NCBI GenBank assembly: GCA_000755425.1
Contig: BBMT01000005.1
Span: 1 to 64,000 of the forward strand
Direction of reading: 5' to 3'
From: Vibrio maritimus
GTDB lineage: Bacteria > Pseudomonadota > Gammaproteobacteria > Enterobacterales > Vibrionaceae
DNA: 64,000 nt
The translations under genes were made by a program, and so were the position numbers. Positions 1-9,852 of the stretch are shown here, piece after piece. Under the pieces are notes generated by a model that saw only the letters and a program-made list of their open reading frames with translations, had not been told where the DNA came from and ran no database searches. How positions within the stretch are numbered: the stretch's first letter is position 1; every line of letters begins with the position of its first letter.

Positions 1-20
1 TTTTAAAGCGTTAAAGATAT

Positions 21-60
21 AAGAGCACCCCTCCCAGCCTCCCCTTATTAAGGGAGGAGC
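21..60. repeat. Half copy of an extragenic palindromic repeat
   Basis: A GC-rich hairpin with arms CCTCCCC/AGGGAGG around TTATTA, preceded by AAGAGCACCCC. It closely matches both arms of the larger palindromic element at 44309-44459, so it is probably a half or solo copy of the same family. It lies just downstream of the leftward gene at 76-489 and could also act as that gene's transcript end, though no clear T-run follows. Confidence 0.6.
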
Positions 61-75
61 AAAAGAGCGTCTACG

Positions 76-489
76 CTAACCCACAGCAACCTCACGGCGC
101 GCCATTACCTTGCCAATAACACCTTCCACACCCAACACAGCAAAAATAATCGCAAAAAATGCCACAACACCACCAAACGCACCAGTAAATGCCACATGCT
201 GACCAAATAGCATCGCAATTACACCCATGGCCACAAACTTAGAGCCGACCAAAATAATGTATGAAGACACACCGCGTTTAAGTTTTGGCATCTTTTTGTG
301 CGTTAGGAAATAGGCCGCCATCACTTTCTCCAAAGAAATCGCCCCTTTTAGCATTCCAGCCAGTATGACAGAAGCCAGTACTGCCACTTCTAAACTAGCA
401 ATAAATACCCAGTCCCAAGACGCGTTTAACACCAACATAACGATAGTGGTGATAACTGAGCTGATGGCGATATCTTTAAGCATTTTCAT
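76..489 (-). CDS. Small integral membrane protein of unknown function
   Basis: A 137-residue protein with about four hydrophobic segments (roughly residues 8-28, 32-48, 76-96 and 100-125) and a basic loop near residues 62-73 (HKKMPKLKRG), so it is probably an inner-membrane protein. I do not recognise the family. The ATG at 489 is preceded by AGAGGA at good spacing. It is transcribed alone, divergently from the formate dehydrogenase gene, and ends beside a palindromic repeat. The function cannot be read from the sequence or context. Confidence 0.7.
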   Translation of the reverse strand: MKMLKDIAISSVITTIVMLVLNASWDWVFIASLEVAVLASVILAGMLKGAISLEKVMAAYFLTHKKMPKLKRGVSSYIILVGSKFVAMGVIAMLFGQHVAFTGAFGGVVAFFAIIFAVLGVEGVIGKVMARREVAVG

Positions 490-620
490 TGATTGATTCC
501 TCTTGGAGTAGTTCTTGCTGACGTGCTTAAAGTATCAATTCCGGGAGAGCTGCATTTACCATTTTACGCCATCCTCTGATGCTGATTAAGTGTTATTGTC
601 ACACATTTTGTGGGTTTATT

Positions 621-648
621 TTGACCTTTAAAAGTGTGTGGTTATACT
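621..648 (+). promoter_or_regulatory. Candidate sigma-70 promoter upstream of fdhA
   Basis: TTGACC, 16 bp, then TATACT: five of six matches in each box. It points toward the formate dehydrogenase gene and would give a leader of about 265 nt. The perfect CRP-type site at 739-754 would lie well downstream of this start, so a second promoter closer to the gene is possible. Confidence 0.45.
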
Positions 649-738
649 AGAGGCAGTTATGCTCCTATTTGTAAATCCCCCTTTGCGGTGGACCCCCTGA
701 GAGCGAAAAAAATTCTCATTTTAGATTTGTTCTACCAC

Positions 739-754
739 TGTGACGACGATCACA
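739..754. promoter_or_regulatory. Perfect CRP-type palindrome upstream of fdhA
   Basis: TGTGA-CGACGA-TCACA matches the CRP core TGTGA-N6-TCACA at all ten positions. It lies 167 bp before the fdhA start. A weak -10 (TTTATT, 795-800) sits where a class I promoter centred about 61 bp downstream would need it. The remainder of the 490-920 intergenic stretch shows only the promoter at 621-648. Confidence 0.5.
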
Positions 755-920
755 ATCAGCTTGGTTGCTGACGATTTGCGGTACCTGCCACATCTTTATT
801 GATTTGCTCGCCAAATGTAGCGTGCGAACTTATTGGTGTTGATTCTGGGAGCGATCCGTCTTGATGCTACTCGGCATTCACAGTGGGCTAATAATCATCT
901 GTCTAAAAAGAGATAGCTCT

Positions 921-3900
921 ATGAATGTAATTATCAATGGTCAGTCTTACCTACTGCGCGAAAGCAAGAGCATTCTTGATGTGGCCAAAGATATCAAAGT
1001 GGAAGTTCCGTCGCTGTGCTCAATCAGTAAGCACGCCGAGAAACAATCCTGCGACATGTGCGTGGTGGAAGTTGTCGGCCAAGGGGTGGTCAAAGCCTGT
1101 GAAACCCAAGTGCAAGACGGGATGACCATCGTCACCGAATCCACTCAACTCAACACATTGCGCCGTCAAGCGCTCAATAAGATATTCGCCGACCACAATG
1201 CCGATTGTGAAGCGCCGTGCAAAGTCGCTTGTCCGGCGAATGTCGATATTCAAACCTACCTGTACCACATCGCTGAGGCCGATCATCATCAAGCAGTGAA
1301 AGTTATCAAAGACACACTGCCTATGCCGATTTCCATCGGCCGTGTCTGCCCTGCGTTTTGTGAGCACGAATGTCGCCGCAGCTTAGTTGACGAGCCGCTG
1401 GCCATTCGTCAGCTTAAGCGCCACGCAGCGGATATTGACTTATCCCTTGCCGAACAGTTCGAGCCACCAAAACTGCCTTACAACGGCCATCGAGTTGCCA
1501 TTGTTGGTGCTGGACCTGGTGGTCTAGCTTGTGGTTACTACCTCAGTTACCAAGGATTCGCTGTCGATGTGTTTGAATCTATGCCACAAGCGGGCGGCTG
1601 GCTGCGTTACGGGATCCCAGAATACCGTCTGCCGAAAGATATCCTAGATAAAGAAATTGAGCTCATGTGCCGTGGTGGGATGCAGATTCGAACCAACACT
1701 GTGCTTGGTAGAGACTTCACTCTCGATGATCTGACCGCGAATTATGAAGCGGTTTGCCTTGCTGTTGGTGCAACCAAAGCGGTGAACATGCCTTATCCAG
1801 GCTCCGATTTAGATGGCTGCATTCTTGGTGTTGATTACCTCAAAGATCATATGACCGACAAGCACTTTACTATGGGGCGCAAAGTCGCTGTGATTGGTGG
1901 TGGTAATACTGCGATAGATTGCGCGCGTACCGCGATCCGTGAGGGGGCAGACACCACCATTATCTATCGTCGCACTCGCAACGAAATGCCTGCCGAGCTA
2001 CATGAAATTGAAGCGGCTGAACTTGAAGGCGTGAAGTTCAAATTCCTGACCAACCCTAAGAGCAATGTGGCTGATGAAAAAGGCAGGGTTAAAGCTATTG
2101 AACTAGAAATCATGGCATTGGGTGAACCGGATAGTTCAGGGCGCCGTCGCCCAGTTGCTACGGGTGAAACCCAGACACTTGAGTTTGATACCGTTATCTC
2201 AGCTTTATCACAAAAGCCCGATGTGGAGTTTCTTAAAACTGCTCGCCAATCTCTACCACTGACCGATTGGGGAACGGCGTCTGCTGATAGTGACTCTATG
2301 CACCATGGTTACAACGTCTATAGTATTGGTGATTTTAGACGCGGTCCTGCGACCGCAATTGAAGCCATTGCCGATGGGAAAAAAGCTGCGGACGCCATTG
2401 AGCGCTATATTCTCGAAGGGCACTTTAAACCAGAGCCTGCGCCATTTAATAGCCGCAAAGCTGAGCGAATAACAGAAGTTCGCCAAGCGGAATATTTACA
2501 AGAGCGCGCCAAATCTAGAGCTAAAGCGGCTCATCTCGATGTTGAACTATGCCAAACCAGCTATCAAGAAGTCGAACTCGGCATGAGCGATGCAGACGCA
2601 ATCGCAGAGGCTGCTCGCTGCTTAGAATGTGGCTGTCAGGCGAATACTCAATGTGACTTGCGCGATTACGCCAGTGAATATCAGGTTGATTATCGAGAGA
2701 TTGATACGGAAGAGCGCAAGATGTTCCCGGTGGACAAATCCAGTGAGTTCATTGTGTTCGATGCTAACCGCTGTATTAGTTGTGGTTCATGTGTTCATGC
2801 CTGTCAGACCGAATCCGTACATGGCATTCTGAACTTCTCTGAATCCGCCCATAGACCCGCCTTCCCAGATGGCGCCACAATGGGAGACAGTAACTGCGTT
2901 CAATGTGGTGCTTGTGTTCAGGTATGTCCAACAGGGGCGCTGGTCGATAAGCGAGATAAATCCCACAGCCGTATCGAGATGCTAACGCCAGTCAAAACCA
3001 TCTGTACCTATTGCGGTGTGGGCTGTCGCGTCGAAATGTACGTCGATGCAGCGAACAACAAAATTCGTTATGTGAAAGGTGACCCAACATCACCGGTCAA
3101 CCAAGGCATGCTATGCGTGAAAGGTCGATTTGGCTTTGATTTCATTCATAGTGACGAGCGATTAACTACGCCTCTGATTCGCAAAACGGGTGAGCTTGTG
3201 CCAGCGTCTTGGGATGAAACCATCAGTTACGTGGCCGACAAACTGACCAAGATTAAGTCGATGTACGGCAGTGACAGTTTAGCCGGGTTCTCGTCAGCCA
3301 AAACTACCAACGAAGATAACTTTGCGTTTCAAAAGCTGTTTAGGCGAGAGTTGGGAACCAATAACATTGACCATTGCGCGCGGCTTTGTCACTCATCAAC
3401 GGTGACCGGTCTTGAAGCTTCATTTGGCAGTGGCGCAATGACCAATGACATTCCGAGCATCGCGCACTCCGATGTCATTTTTATCATTGGCTCTGATACC
3501 AGTGCAGCGCACCCAATTATTGCGTCACACATCAAACAGGCAATTGCTGGTGGTGCTCGTCTTATTGTCGCGGATCCAAAACGCATCGATATGGCTGACC
3601 ACGCTGAGCTCTATGTACGCCATCGCCCGGGAACTGATGTGATGCTGCTCAATGCCATCATGCATGTTATCGACAAAAATGGCTGGCACGATCAAACGTT
3701 TATCGATGAGCGAACCGAGGGATATGAGTCGTTTGTCGCTGAGATCAAAAAGCCTGACTACAGCCCAGAAAATGCGGCGCTCATTACTGGTGTTGCGGCG
3801 TTTGATATTGAGCGTGTCGCGGAAATGATAGGTACCGCTAAAGTGACGTCCGTGTTCTATTCGATGGGTATTACCCAACATACGACGGGTCACGACAATG

Positions 3901-5035
3901 TTCGTTCTATTGCTAACTTGCAGATGCTTTGTGGCAATGTCGGCGTTGAAGGTGGCGGTATTAACCCACTACGAGGCCAGTCGAACGTGCAGGGATCTTG
4001 TGATATGGGCGCATTACCAACCGACTATCCGGGCTACCAAAAGGTGACTAATCCGGAGGTTCAAGCGAAATTTGCTAAGGCATGGAACAGCGATAACCTG
4101 CCGACCGAACGAGGTAAGACGCTGACAGAGATTATCGACGGTGCTTGCGATGGCGACATTAAAGCCCTGTATGTTATGGGGGAGAATCCGGTACTGAGCG
4201 ACCCAGATCAAGCGCACGCGGTTCATGGCTTAAAATCTTTGGACTTCTTAGTAGTGCAAGATATCTTCCTCACTGAGACCGCACAGCTAGCCGATGTTGT
4301 GCTACCGTCTTACTCCTTTGCCGAAAAAGCGGGGCACTTCACCAATACTGAGCGCCGAGTACAACGTTTGGTTCCTGCTGTACAAGCGCCGGGCGAGGCG
4401 CGTGAAGATTGGCAAATTATCCAATCTATCGCTAATGCAATGGGCAGTGATTGGCAGTATGAGTCGGTGCAGGACATCACCGAAGAGATCGCTGACGTGA
4501 CGCCTCAATACCATGGTATCCGCTGGCAGTCGGTGGGGAAAAATGGGTTGCAGTGGCCGTGTAACAACGTTAAGCCATTTGGTACTCGCATTATGCACCA
4601 AGACCAGTTTATTCGTGGTAAAGGCGCAATGGCAGCAATTCCGTTTGAGTATGCGGCTGAACTCCCTGATAAAGAGTTCCCTATGATACTCACCACAGGG
4701 CGATTGCTTGAGCAGTTCCATACCGGAACCATGACGCGAAAAACCAAAGGGTTAGATAACCTTGCTGGACCTCGCATTATGATAAGCGTTGAAGACGCAG
4801 AAGATATGGGTGTCACCAATGGCGAGCCAGTTAAGCTGGTATCACGCGTGGTGAGATCTCCGCGCCAGCGTTTGTCACCAAACGTATGCAGCAAGGTGTG
4901 GTGTTTGTGCCATTCCATTTTGCAGAATCGGCGGCCAACAAGCTTACTAATACTGCGACTGATCCTTACGCCAAAATACCTGAGTTTAAGGTATCGGCAG
5001 TCAGATTAGAGCGGGTTACTCAGAAGGCGGTGTAA
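921..5035 (+). CDS. fdhA: Formate dehydrogenase alpha subunit, fused to GltD-like and Fe-S modules (one frame break)
   Basis: A cytoplasmic-type molybdenum formate dehydrogenase of about 1371 residues. Modules in order: a 2Fe-2S ferredoxin domain (residues 1-78, cysteines around CDMC); a GltD-like NAD(P)H oxidoreductase (about 90-540, GAGPGG near 195 and GGGNTA near 325); two 4Fe-4S motifs (CISCGSC near 617, CVQCGAC near 658); and the molybdopterin domain with CTYCGVGC near 694. The catalytic position is cysteine in CARLCHSS (near 822), not selenocysteine. The start at 921 gives the expected ferredoxin N-terminus; an upstream in-frame ATG at 864 is less likely. The frame breaks near 4845 (one base missing near CGCGTGG); repaired, the C-terminus reads to 5035. 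Its 3' end overlaps the convergent flhB by 20 bp. Confidence 0.92.
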
Positions 5036-6163
5036 TATCGCTCCAAGCTTTTGGGATATCGAAGGGAGGCAAGCCATTTGGCTTGCTTCTTTGTCCTTGG
5101 CGCCATGCTTTTAGTTGATTGACGTAGGTAAGAATGTGCGCCACGGCAACGAACAGTTGATTGGGCACCATCTGATCGATTTGCGTGGTGTGATAGATAG
5201 CTCGGGTCAGTTCAGGACTTTGCACCACTTCAACCTGGTGCTTAACTGCGAGCTCACGTATGTACACCGCCACATCGTCTTTTCCTTTCGCCACCACAAA
5301 GGGGGCTTCGGCTTGGGAGAGGTCGTAGATCAGTGCCACGCTGTAGTGGGTCGGGTTAGTCAGTACGACACTGGCGTTTGGCACTCGCTCGTTAGCACCT
5401 CGTTTGGCATTCTGGGTTTGGATCTGCCGAATACGCGCTTTTACCTCGGGTCGCCCTTCTTGTTCTTTATGCTCATCTTTTACCTCCTGCTTAGTCATTT
5501 TCATTTGCTTGGTGAACTCATAGCGCTGATAGGGAAAATCAATCAGACCAAACAGTAAAATCAGCAGTAGCAAATAGCCCAAGTACTCGACTGTAATTGC
5601 GCTTACGGTCGCGAGCACAGTATCAAATGGCGCGCTAACAAGGCCGGTAATCACAGCCATGTATTGATTGATGACCCAATAAAGGATAGCGAAAAAAAGT
5701 GAAACCTTGACCGTATTTTTTACTAGCTCGATCAAGGATTGGGTCGAGAAGATGCGTTTCAGTCCTTTAAGTGGGCTAATACGTTCAAACTTGGGTGCTA
5801 GCAGAGTCGGACTGTACACCCAGCCACCCAATAGCGTTGAGCCTAAGATGGCGCTAATGACTTGGTAGATAAACAGAGGAAGAACAGCATGATCATCGCA
5901 AACAGCGCTTTACCGACTAGCTCAATAAGTAGGTGAAACTGACCAATGATACTGATATCGAACTCATAGCAAATTAAAAATAACTCAATAAGGGTTTGCC
6001 CAAGTCTATCTATACTCAAAACGTAATAGGCGACGACGACAGCGAGGGTGAGTGAGGAGACAAAGTCTTTGGCTCGAGGGATCTGACCCTCCCGACGTGC
6101 CTTAGTCAACTTGTGTTGACTGGGCAGTTCACTTTTGTCACCGCTGTCTTGCTTATCCGCCAT
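5016..6163 (-). CDS. flhB: Lateral flagellar export gate protein FlhB (one frame break)
   Basis: An inner-membrane export-gate component that switches export specificity from rod/hook to filament substrates. The protein is about 382 residues. The N-terminal part (6163 to about 5875) has the basic start with KLTKARREGQIPRAKD typical of FlhB. After a frame break near 5870-5885 it continues through hydrophobic segments into the cytoplasmic domain. The autocleavage motif NPTH (near residue 268) lies in VVLTNPTHYSVAL. It overlaps fliR by 11 bp as the last gene of the leftward operon. The break is probably a sequencing error. Confidence 0.92.
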
Positions 6164-6935
6164 TCGGAAGCCTTAAGATGTAGTTTAAGTGGCGATTGAG
6201 CTCCAGTGCCAGTTCAAAGTAGTGATCGCCAATCCCTGTCAGCGATGCCATCATGGCAAAGAGCCCAAGTAACATCGTCATCGGAAAGCCAAGAGCAAAA
6301 ACGTTAAGTGCTGGTGCCGCCTTATTCATTAAACCAAAGGTGATGTTGCTGAGAAGCATGACAACAATCGCAGGGGCCGCTACTAGCAGCCCAGTTGCGA
6401 ACATCCACGACACCATTTTAAGAACATAGTCGATGCTGGTAAATGGGAACATAGAGTCGAGCGGCCAGTGGGTGAAACTGTTTTTGAGTTGAAGCAACAC
6501 AATAAGATGACCATCGATGGATAGAAACAGCAGCATCGCAGTGATAAACATAATTCGACCGATGATGGCAATGCTAACTCCGTTGGCAGGGTCGTTCATG
6601 ATTGCCATCGCGAGCCCCATTTGCATGGATATCGCTTGCCCAGCGATAGAGAAGATGGTGAAGAAAATCATCACCGCAAAGCCGATGAGAAACCCGAAAA
6701 TTAGTTGATAAATCGTGAAAATAATTGCCTCAATAGAGAATGGGTTGAAAGGAGGCACCGTGTCTATCATAGGGGCGAGTAGCAATGAGAATATAAACGC
6801 GAACAAAATTTTCACTCGCATCGGTATTGCTTTGTCACCAAAAAAAGGTGCAATTAGAAACAGGCCCGTTAGGCGCACGAATGGCCACCAAATCAGCCCA
6901 AGCCATTGAGTGATTTCGGTAAATGTGATGATCAT
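6153..6935 (-). CDS. fliR: Lateral flagellar export gate protein FliR
   Basis: A 260-residue, strongly hydrophobic protein of normal FliR length. With FliP and FliQ it forms the core of the flagellar type III export gate in the inner membrane. It reads through without a break. The gene order fliP-fliQ-fliR-flhB and the tight spacing (4 bp from fliQ, 11 bp overlap with flhB) support the assignment and co-transcription. Confidence 0.93.
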   Translation of the reverse strand: MIITFTEITQWLGLIWWPFVRLTGLFLIAPFFGDKAIPMRVKILFAFIFSLLLAPMIDTVPPFNPFSIEAIIFTIYQLIFGFLIGFAVMIFFTIFSIAGQAISMQMGLAMAIMNDPANGVSIAIIGRIMFITAMLLFLSIDGHLIVLLQLKNSFTHWPLDSMFPFTSIDYVLKMVSWMFATGLLVAAPAIVVMLLSNITFGLMNKAAPALNVFALGFPMTMLLGLFAMMASLTGIGDHYFELALELNRHLNYILRLPNGG

Positions 6936-6939
6936 GGCA

Positions 6940-7209
6940 TCAACCTACCTCAGTAGGGATGGCAGTGAAGATGAACATGAACAAGTCGGTGATCTCCTGC
7001 ACCAGCCAATGCCCAGCTAAAATAATGGTCAATAAGGTGACCAATAAACGGGGTAAAAAGCTTAAGGTTTGCTCGTTAACTTGAGTAACGGCTTGGAAGA
7101 TAGCCACCACGAGCCCCACCACCAGGCTGGGTAAAATTAACACTGATACCATTAGCAAAATAACACTAATGGCGTGTCCGACTAACGTAACAGCTTGTTC
7201 CGGACTCAT
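6940..7209 (-). CDS. fliQ: Lateral flagellar export gate protein FliQ
   Basis: An 89-residue protein with two hydrophobic helices, a normal FliQ length, beginning MSPEQAVTLVGHA. The ATG at 7209 overlaps the fliP stop as ATGA; a longer reading from an upstream TTG is less likely. It is an export-gate subunit of the inner membrane, with FliP and FliR. Confidence 0.93.
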   Translation of the reverse strand: MSPEQAVTLVGHAISVILLMVSVLILPSLVVGLVVAIFQAVTQVNEQTLSFLPRLLVTLLTIILAGHWLVQEITDLFMFIFTAIPTEVG

Positions 7210-7961
7210 GTGCTCACCCAAAAGCTATTTGCAAGACTTCCCATTAGTAATCCCCAGCCATCAACAATCACGAATACCAACAGCTTAAAGGGCAGTGATA
7301 CGATGAGCGGTGATAGCATCATCATCCCCATCGACATCAATACCGAAGCAACAACAAGATCGATGACTAGGAATGGCAAGAACAACATAAAGCCAATTTG
7401 AAATGCGACTTTGAGTTCGCTGAGCAAATAGGCAGGCAATAGAATAAGAAAAGGGATGGCTTCCTCGTCAGCGATTTGGGTTTCGCCAGCGATCTTAGTG
7501 ACTTGCTCTAGTGCTTTACGTTGGGTTTGGTCAAGCATGTAGCGTCGCAGCGGCTTCTCAGCGGTTTTGAGAGCCTGAGCTAGGGTGGCTTCGCCATTGC
7601 TATAAGGCACGTAGGCGTCGTCGTAGATTTTTGTCCATACCGGGCGCATGATGAGTAAGGTAAAAATGAGCGCAATGCCTACCAATACTTGATTGGGCGG
7701 TGTTTGCTGCAATCCTAGAGCTTGGCGAAGAATGGCAAGGACTATTACAATGCGAGTGAAGCTGGTGCACATGATGACAAACGCAGGCACGAAGCTGAGC
7801 AGCGTCATTAAAATCAGAATTTGCAGTTTTACGCTGTATTCTGTGCCATCGTCACCTTGAGTCTCGGTTAAAATGGTCAGCCCCTCAGCGTTCGCTAGGG
7901 AGGGCATCAGAAGCAATGAACAAACAAGCAACCTCAGTGCGATTCGCATTGATGGTGTCAT
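7206..7961 (-). CDS. fliP: Lateral flagellar export gate protein FliP
   Basis: A 251-residue protein with a cleavable-type signal peptide (about residues 1-25, ending SLANA) followed by the FliP core with hydrophobic segments. Family hallmarks include MCTSFTRIVIVLAILRQALG and QTPPNQVLVG. It forms the export-gate pore with FliQ and FliR. There is no fliO between fliN and fliP, as in other known lateral systems of Vibrio and Aeromonas. Confidence 0.94.
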   Translation of the reverse strand: MTPSMRIALRLLVCSLLLMPSLANAEGLTILTETQGDDGTEYSVKLQILILMTLLSFVPAFVIMCTSFTRIVIVLAILRQALGLQQTPPNQVLVGIALIFTLLIMRPVWTKIYDDAYVPYSNGEATLAQALKTAEKPLRRYMLDQTQRKALEQVTKIAGETQIADEEAIPFLILLPAYLLSELKVAFQIGFMLFLPFLVIDLVVASVLMSMGMMMLSPLIVSLPFKLLVFVIVDGWGLLMGSLANSFWVST

Positions 7962-7971
7962 GAGCGTTTAC

Positions 7972-8361
7972 CTACTGATTCGGCTTTTTAATGATGCTAA
8001 GCAGCCTGACGCCATACTGGCCATTTTTCGACACGATTTCACCGGTACCAAAAGAAGTGCCGTTAATTTTGATGTCCACAGGGTCGCCTTCGTGCTTTTC
8101 AAGCATAACGACGCTGCCCGATTTGAGATTGAGCAACTCATCTAATATCAACGTCTTACGAGCAACCTCAACGGTGATATCGACCGGAATACTTTTTAGC
8201 AAGTTCACACTGCTTGCAGGCGCACTATCGTTGGCGTGAAGCTCCTCGTCTTCGAGATCGTCAAGATCCAAATCCAAATCGTCGAGATCAGGTAATTCAT
8301 CTTGTAGGTTCATGTCTTCGATGGAGACGTCGAGGTCTCGCGTAGGTTTGTTATCAGCCAT
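7972..8361 (-). CDS. fliN: Lateral flagellar C-ring protein FliN
   Basis: A 129-residue protein. The first 45 residues are very acidic (a run of Asp/Leu/Glu repeats). The C-terminal 75 residues form the SpoA-type domain, with VDITVEVARKTLILDELLNL and the KINGTSFGTGEIV segment typical of FliN. It is part of the cytoplasmic C-ring (switch) with FliM and FliG. Its start overlaps the end of fliM by 8 bp. Confidence 0.92.
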   Translation of the reverse strand: MADNKPTRDLDVSIEDMNLQDELPDLDDLDLDLDDLEDEELHANDSAPASSVNLLKSIPVDITVEVARKTLILDELLNLKSGSVVMLEKHEGDPVDIKINGTSFGTGEIVSKNGQYGVRLLSIIKKPNQ

Positions 8362-9113
8362 CGATCTTCACTCCCAGCTCTGAGTCTATGGTTTGCAGTT
8401 TGCCAAAAAAGGTTGGATGTCCGTTGACCTTGATGGTGAGGTTTTTACACAACGTCAAAGGGAGTACATCACCTGGTACCAATTTTGACAGCTCGTGCAA
8501 GGTGCATTGACCTGTTAACAGCACGCAACCTAACTCAACCGGTTGATAGCGCAAGGTATTGAGGATTTCGTCTCTATCGAAGGTTTCGTTGTTGCCAAGC
8601 ATTTCCCGCAGCTTCTTCACATAGCGATCGTCGATCATAATGGTGATCGCTATCTCTTGATGATCGACATGAAAAACAATGTTAACCCCTACGTTGGAAG
8701 GTTCGTGTTCTGTATTGTCGAGTAGGTAATGCTTGCGTCTGCCGTCATGATATTGGCTAGTGCCATTGAAAACTTTTGGAACAAGCGATGGTGTGTCTGT
8801 GTCAAGTCGGTGATTGATTGAGCCGTTGTTCTTGTTTGCTCATCGCTATTGAGGTGTTTGTGTAGTAACAGGTCTAAGTTTTTCGGCTCGATATAGAAAA
8901 ATATATTGCCAAACTCTTCGATATTGAGCACCGCTTTCACCGATTCTTCAGGGTAATAGCTCGCTTCAGTAAATGTCACTTTTGTGTTTTTTCCAGCGAA
9001 GTTGAACTTGAATAAGTCAATCACTTCATTGGAAAATGGTTGGTATGTTTGAGTAAAAACTTGCGCATTTTGACGTTTGGATTGCCAAATTCGGTATATA
9101 GAATTCTCTCCAT
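8354..9113 (-). CDS. fliM: Lateral flagellar switch protein FliM, short form (two frame breaks)
   Basis: A C-ring switch protein reconstructed as about 253 residues, shorter than the usual 320-340. Frame breaks occur near 9060 and near 8720. The C-terminal 90 residues form a clear SpoA domain (DVLPLTLCKNLTIKVNGHP...). The proposed start at 9113 (MERILYTEF) follows an AAAGGA ribosome site. The N-terminal CheY-P binding motif usual in FliM (LSQDEIDALL) is not seen in any frame upstream. That fits a lateral motor that rotates in one direction, which is inference from what is known of Vibrio lateral motors. First gene of the fliM-N-P-Q-R-flhB operon. Confidence 0.82.
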
Positions 9114-9153
9114 GTCAAGTTTTCCTTTTATGTTTTTGAGTTCGTTCTCAAGT

Positions 9154-9202
9154 TTGACACGATAATTAACATTAACTATAGGTTATAGGGTTTCCATTTC
9201 AA
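9154..9202. promoter_or_regulatory. Overlapping divergent sigma-70-type promoters between fliM and flgB
   Basis: Rightward: TTGACA at 9154-9159, 17 bp, TATAGG at 9177-9182, toward flgB. Leftward (complement): TTGAAA at 9202-9197, 16 bp, TATAGT at 9180-9175, toward fliM. The two -10 boxes overlap inside a near-palindrome TAACTATAGGTTATA, so the two operons may compete for polymerase or share one regulator. No well-placed sigma-54 promoter was found here. Confidence 0.45.
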
Positions 9203-9307
9203 ATTTATATGATTCAAGTTCGGAGTAATTACTCTAGCGATTTGTCTGACGGTGGCGAGGCATAAAGTGGAGACATTAAGGGGCACTGGTACTGTGAGGA
9301 TTGAACA

Positions 9308-9652
9308 TGATTGATTTGGATCAGGCGCTGGGGATACATCCTCAAATGGTGCAATTTAGGTAGATAGAGCTCGGTATTGAGCTCGAACATCGCCAATGTT
9401 GATACTCCGAACTATAAGGCTGTTGATGTCTCTTTTGATGCCATTATGTCTGGCATCGGTACGGGTAAAACCTGGCAAATTGATAGCCAAATGTTGTATC
9501 GAATACCGGTACAACGAACTCGTGATGGGAACACTGTCGAGCTAGAGGCAGAGCAAGCGCGGTTCGCGAAAAACGTGATGGACTATCACCAGAGCCTTGC
9601 GTTTTTACAATCGAAAATAAATGGTTTGAAGACTGCGATAAAAGGTCAGTAG
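9308..9652 (+). CDS. flgB: Lateral flagellar rod protein FlgB (two nearby frame breaks)
   Basis: A proximal rod protein of about 115 residues. The start is MIDLDQALGIHPQM at 9308. The reading breaks near 9360 and near 9385; adding one G in TTTAGG and one T in TATTG restores the FlgB signature (VDRARYLSSNIANVDTPNY). The rest runs to 9652 and ends with the usual helical C-terminus. First gene of the rightward flg operon. Confidence 0.88.
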
Positions 9653-9852
9653 CAACTGGGCTGTCATTCAAATCGACAGAATTAAATGGCGGGATGTTTC
9701 ACTAGGCAATCATTCATAAAGCACCATTTTGCAAACACTAAAGAGTGCGGAAATAATCCAAGTGGGTGTCATGTTTTGCATCTGCTGCCTGAGAAAAATA
9801 TACAACAACGTCAGCAATGAGTGAAAAATTGGCTAACTAAAGTAGGGATACT

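Noticed and set aside
7210..7221. Longer fliQ reading beginning upstream of 7209
   Set aside because: It needs a TTG start inside fliP; the ATG at 7209 overlaps the fliP stop and gives the usual length.
9281..9295. Sigma-54-like GGGCAC-N5-CTGT before flgB
   Set aside because: The -12 element is poor, and transcription would start within two bases of the flgB ATG, leaving no ribosome site.
9716..9775. Sigma-54-like matches between flgB and flgC (GCACCATTTTGC, GGGTGTCATGTTTTGC)
   Set aside because: GG and GC are one base off the required distance in each, and the first lacks one G of the -24 pair.
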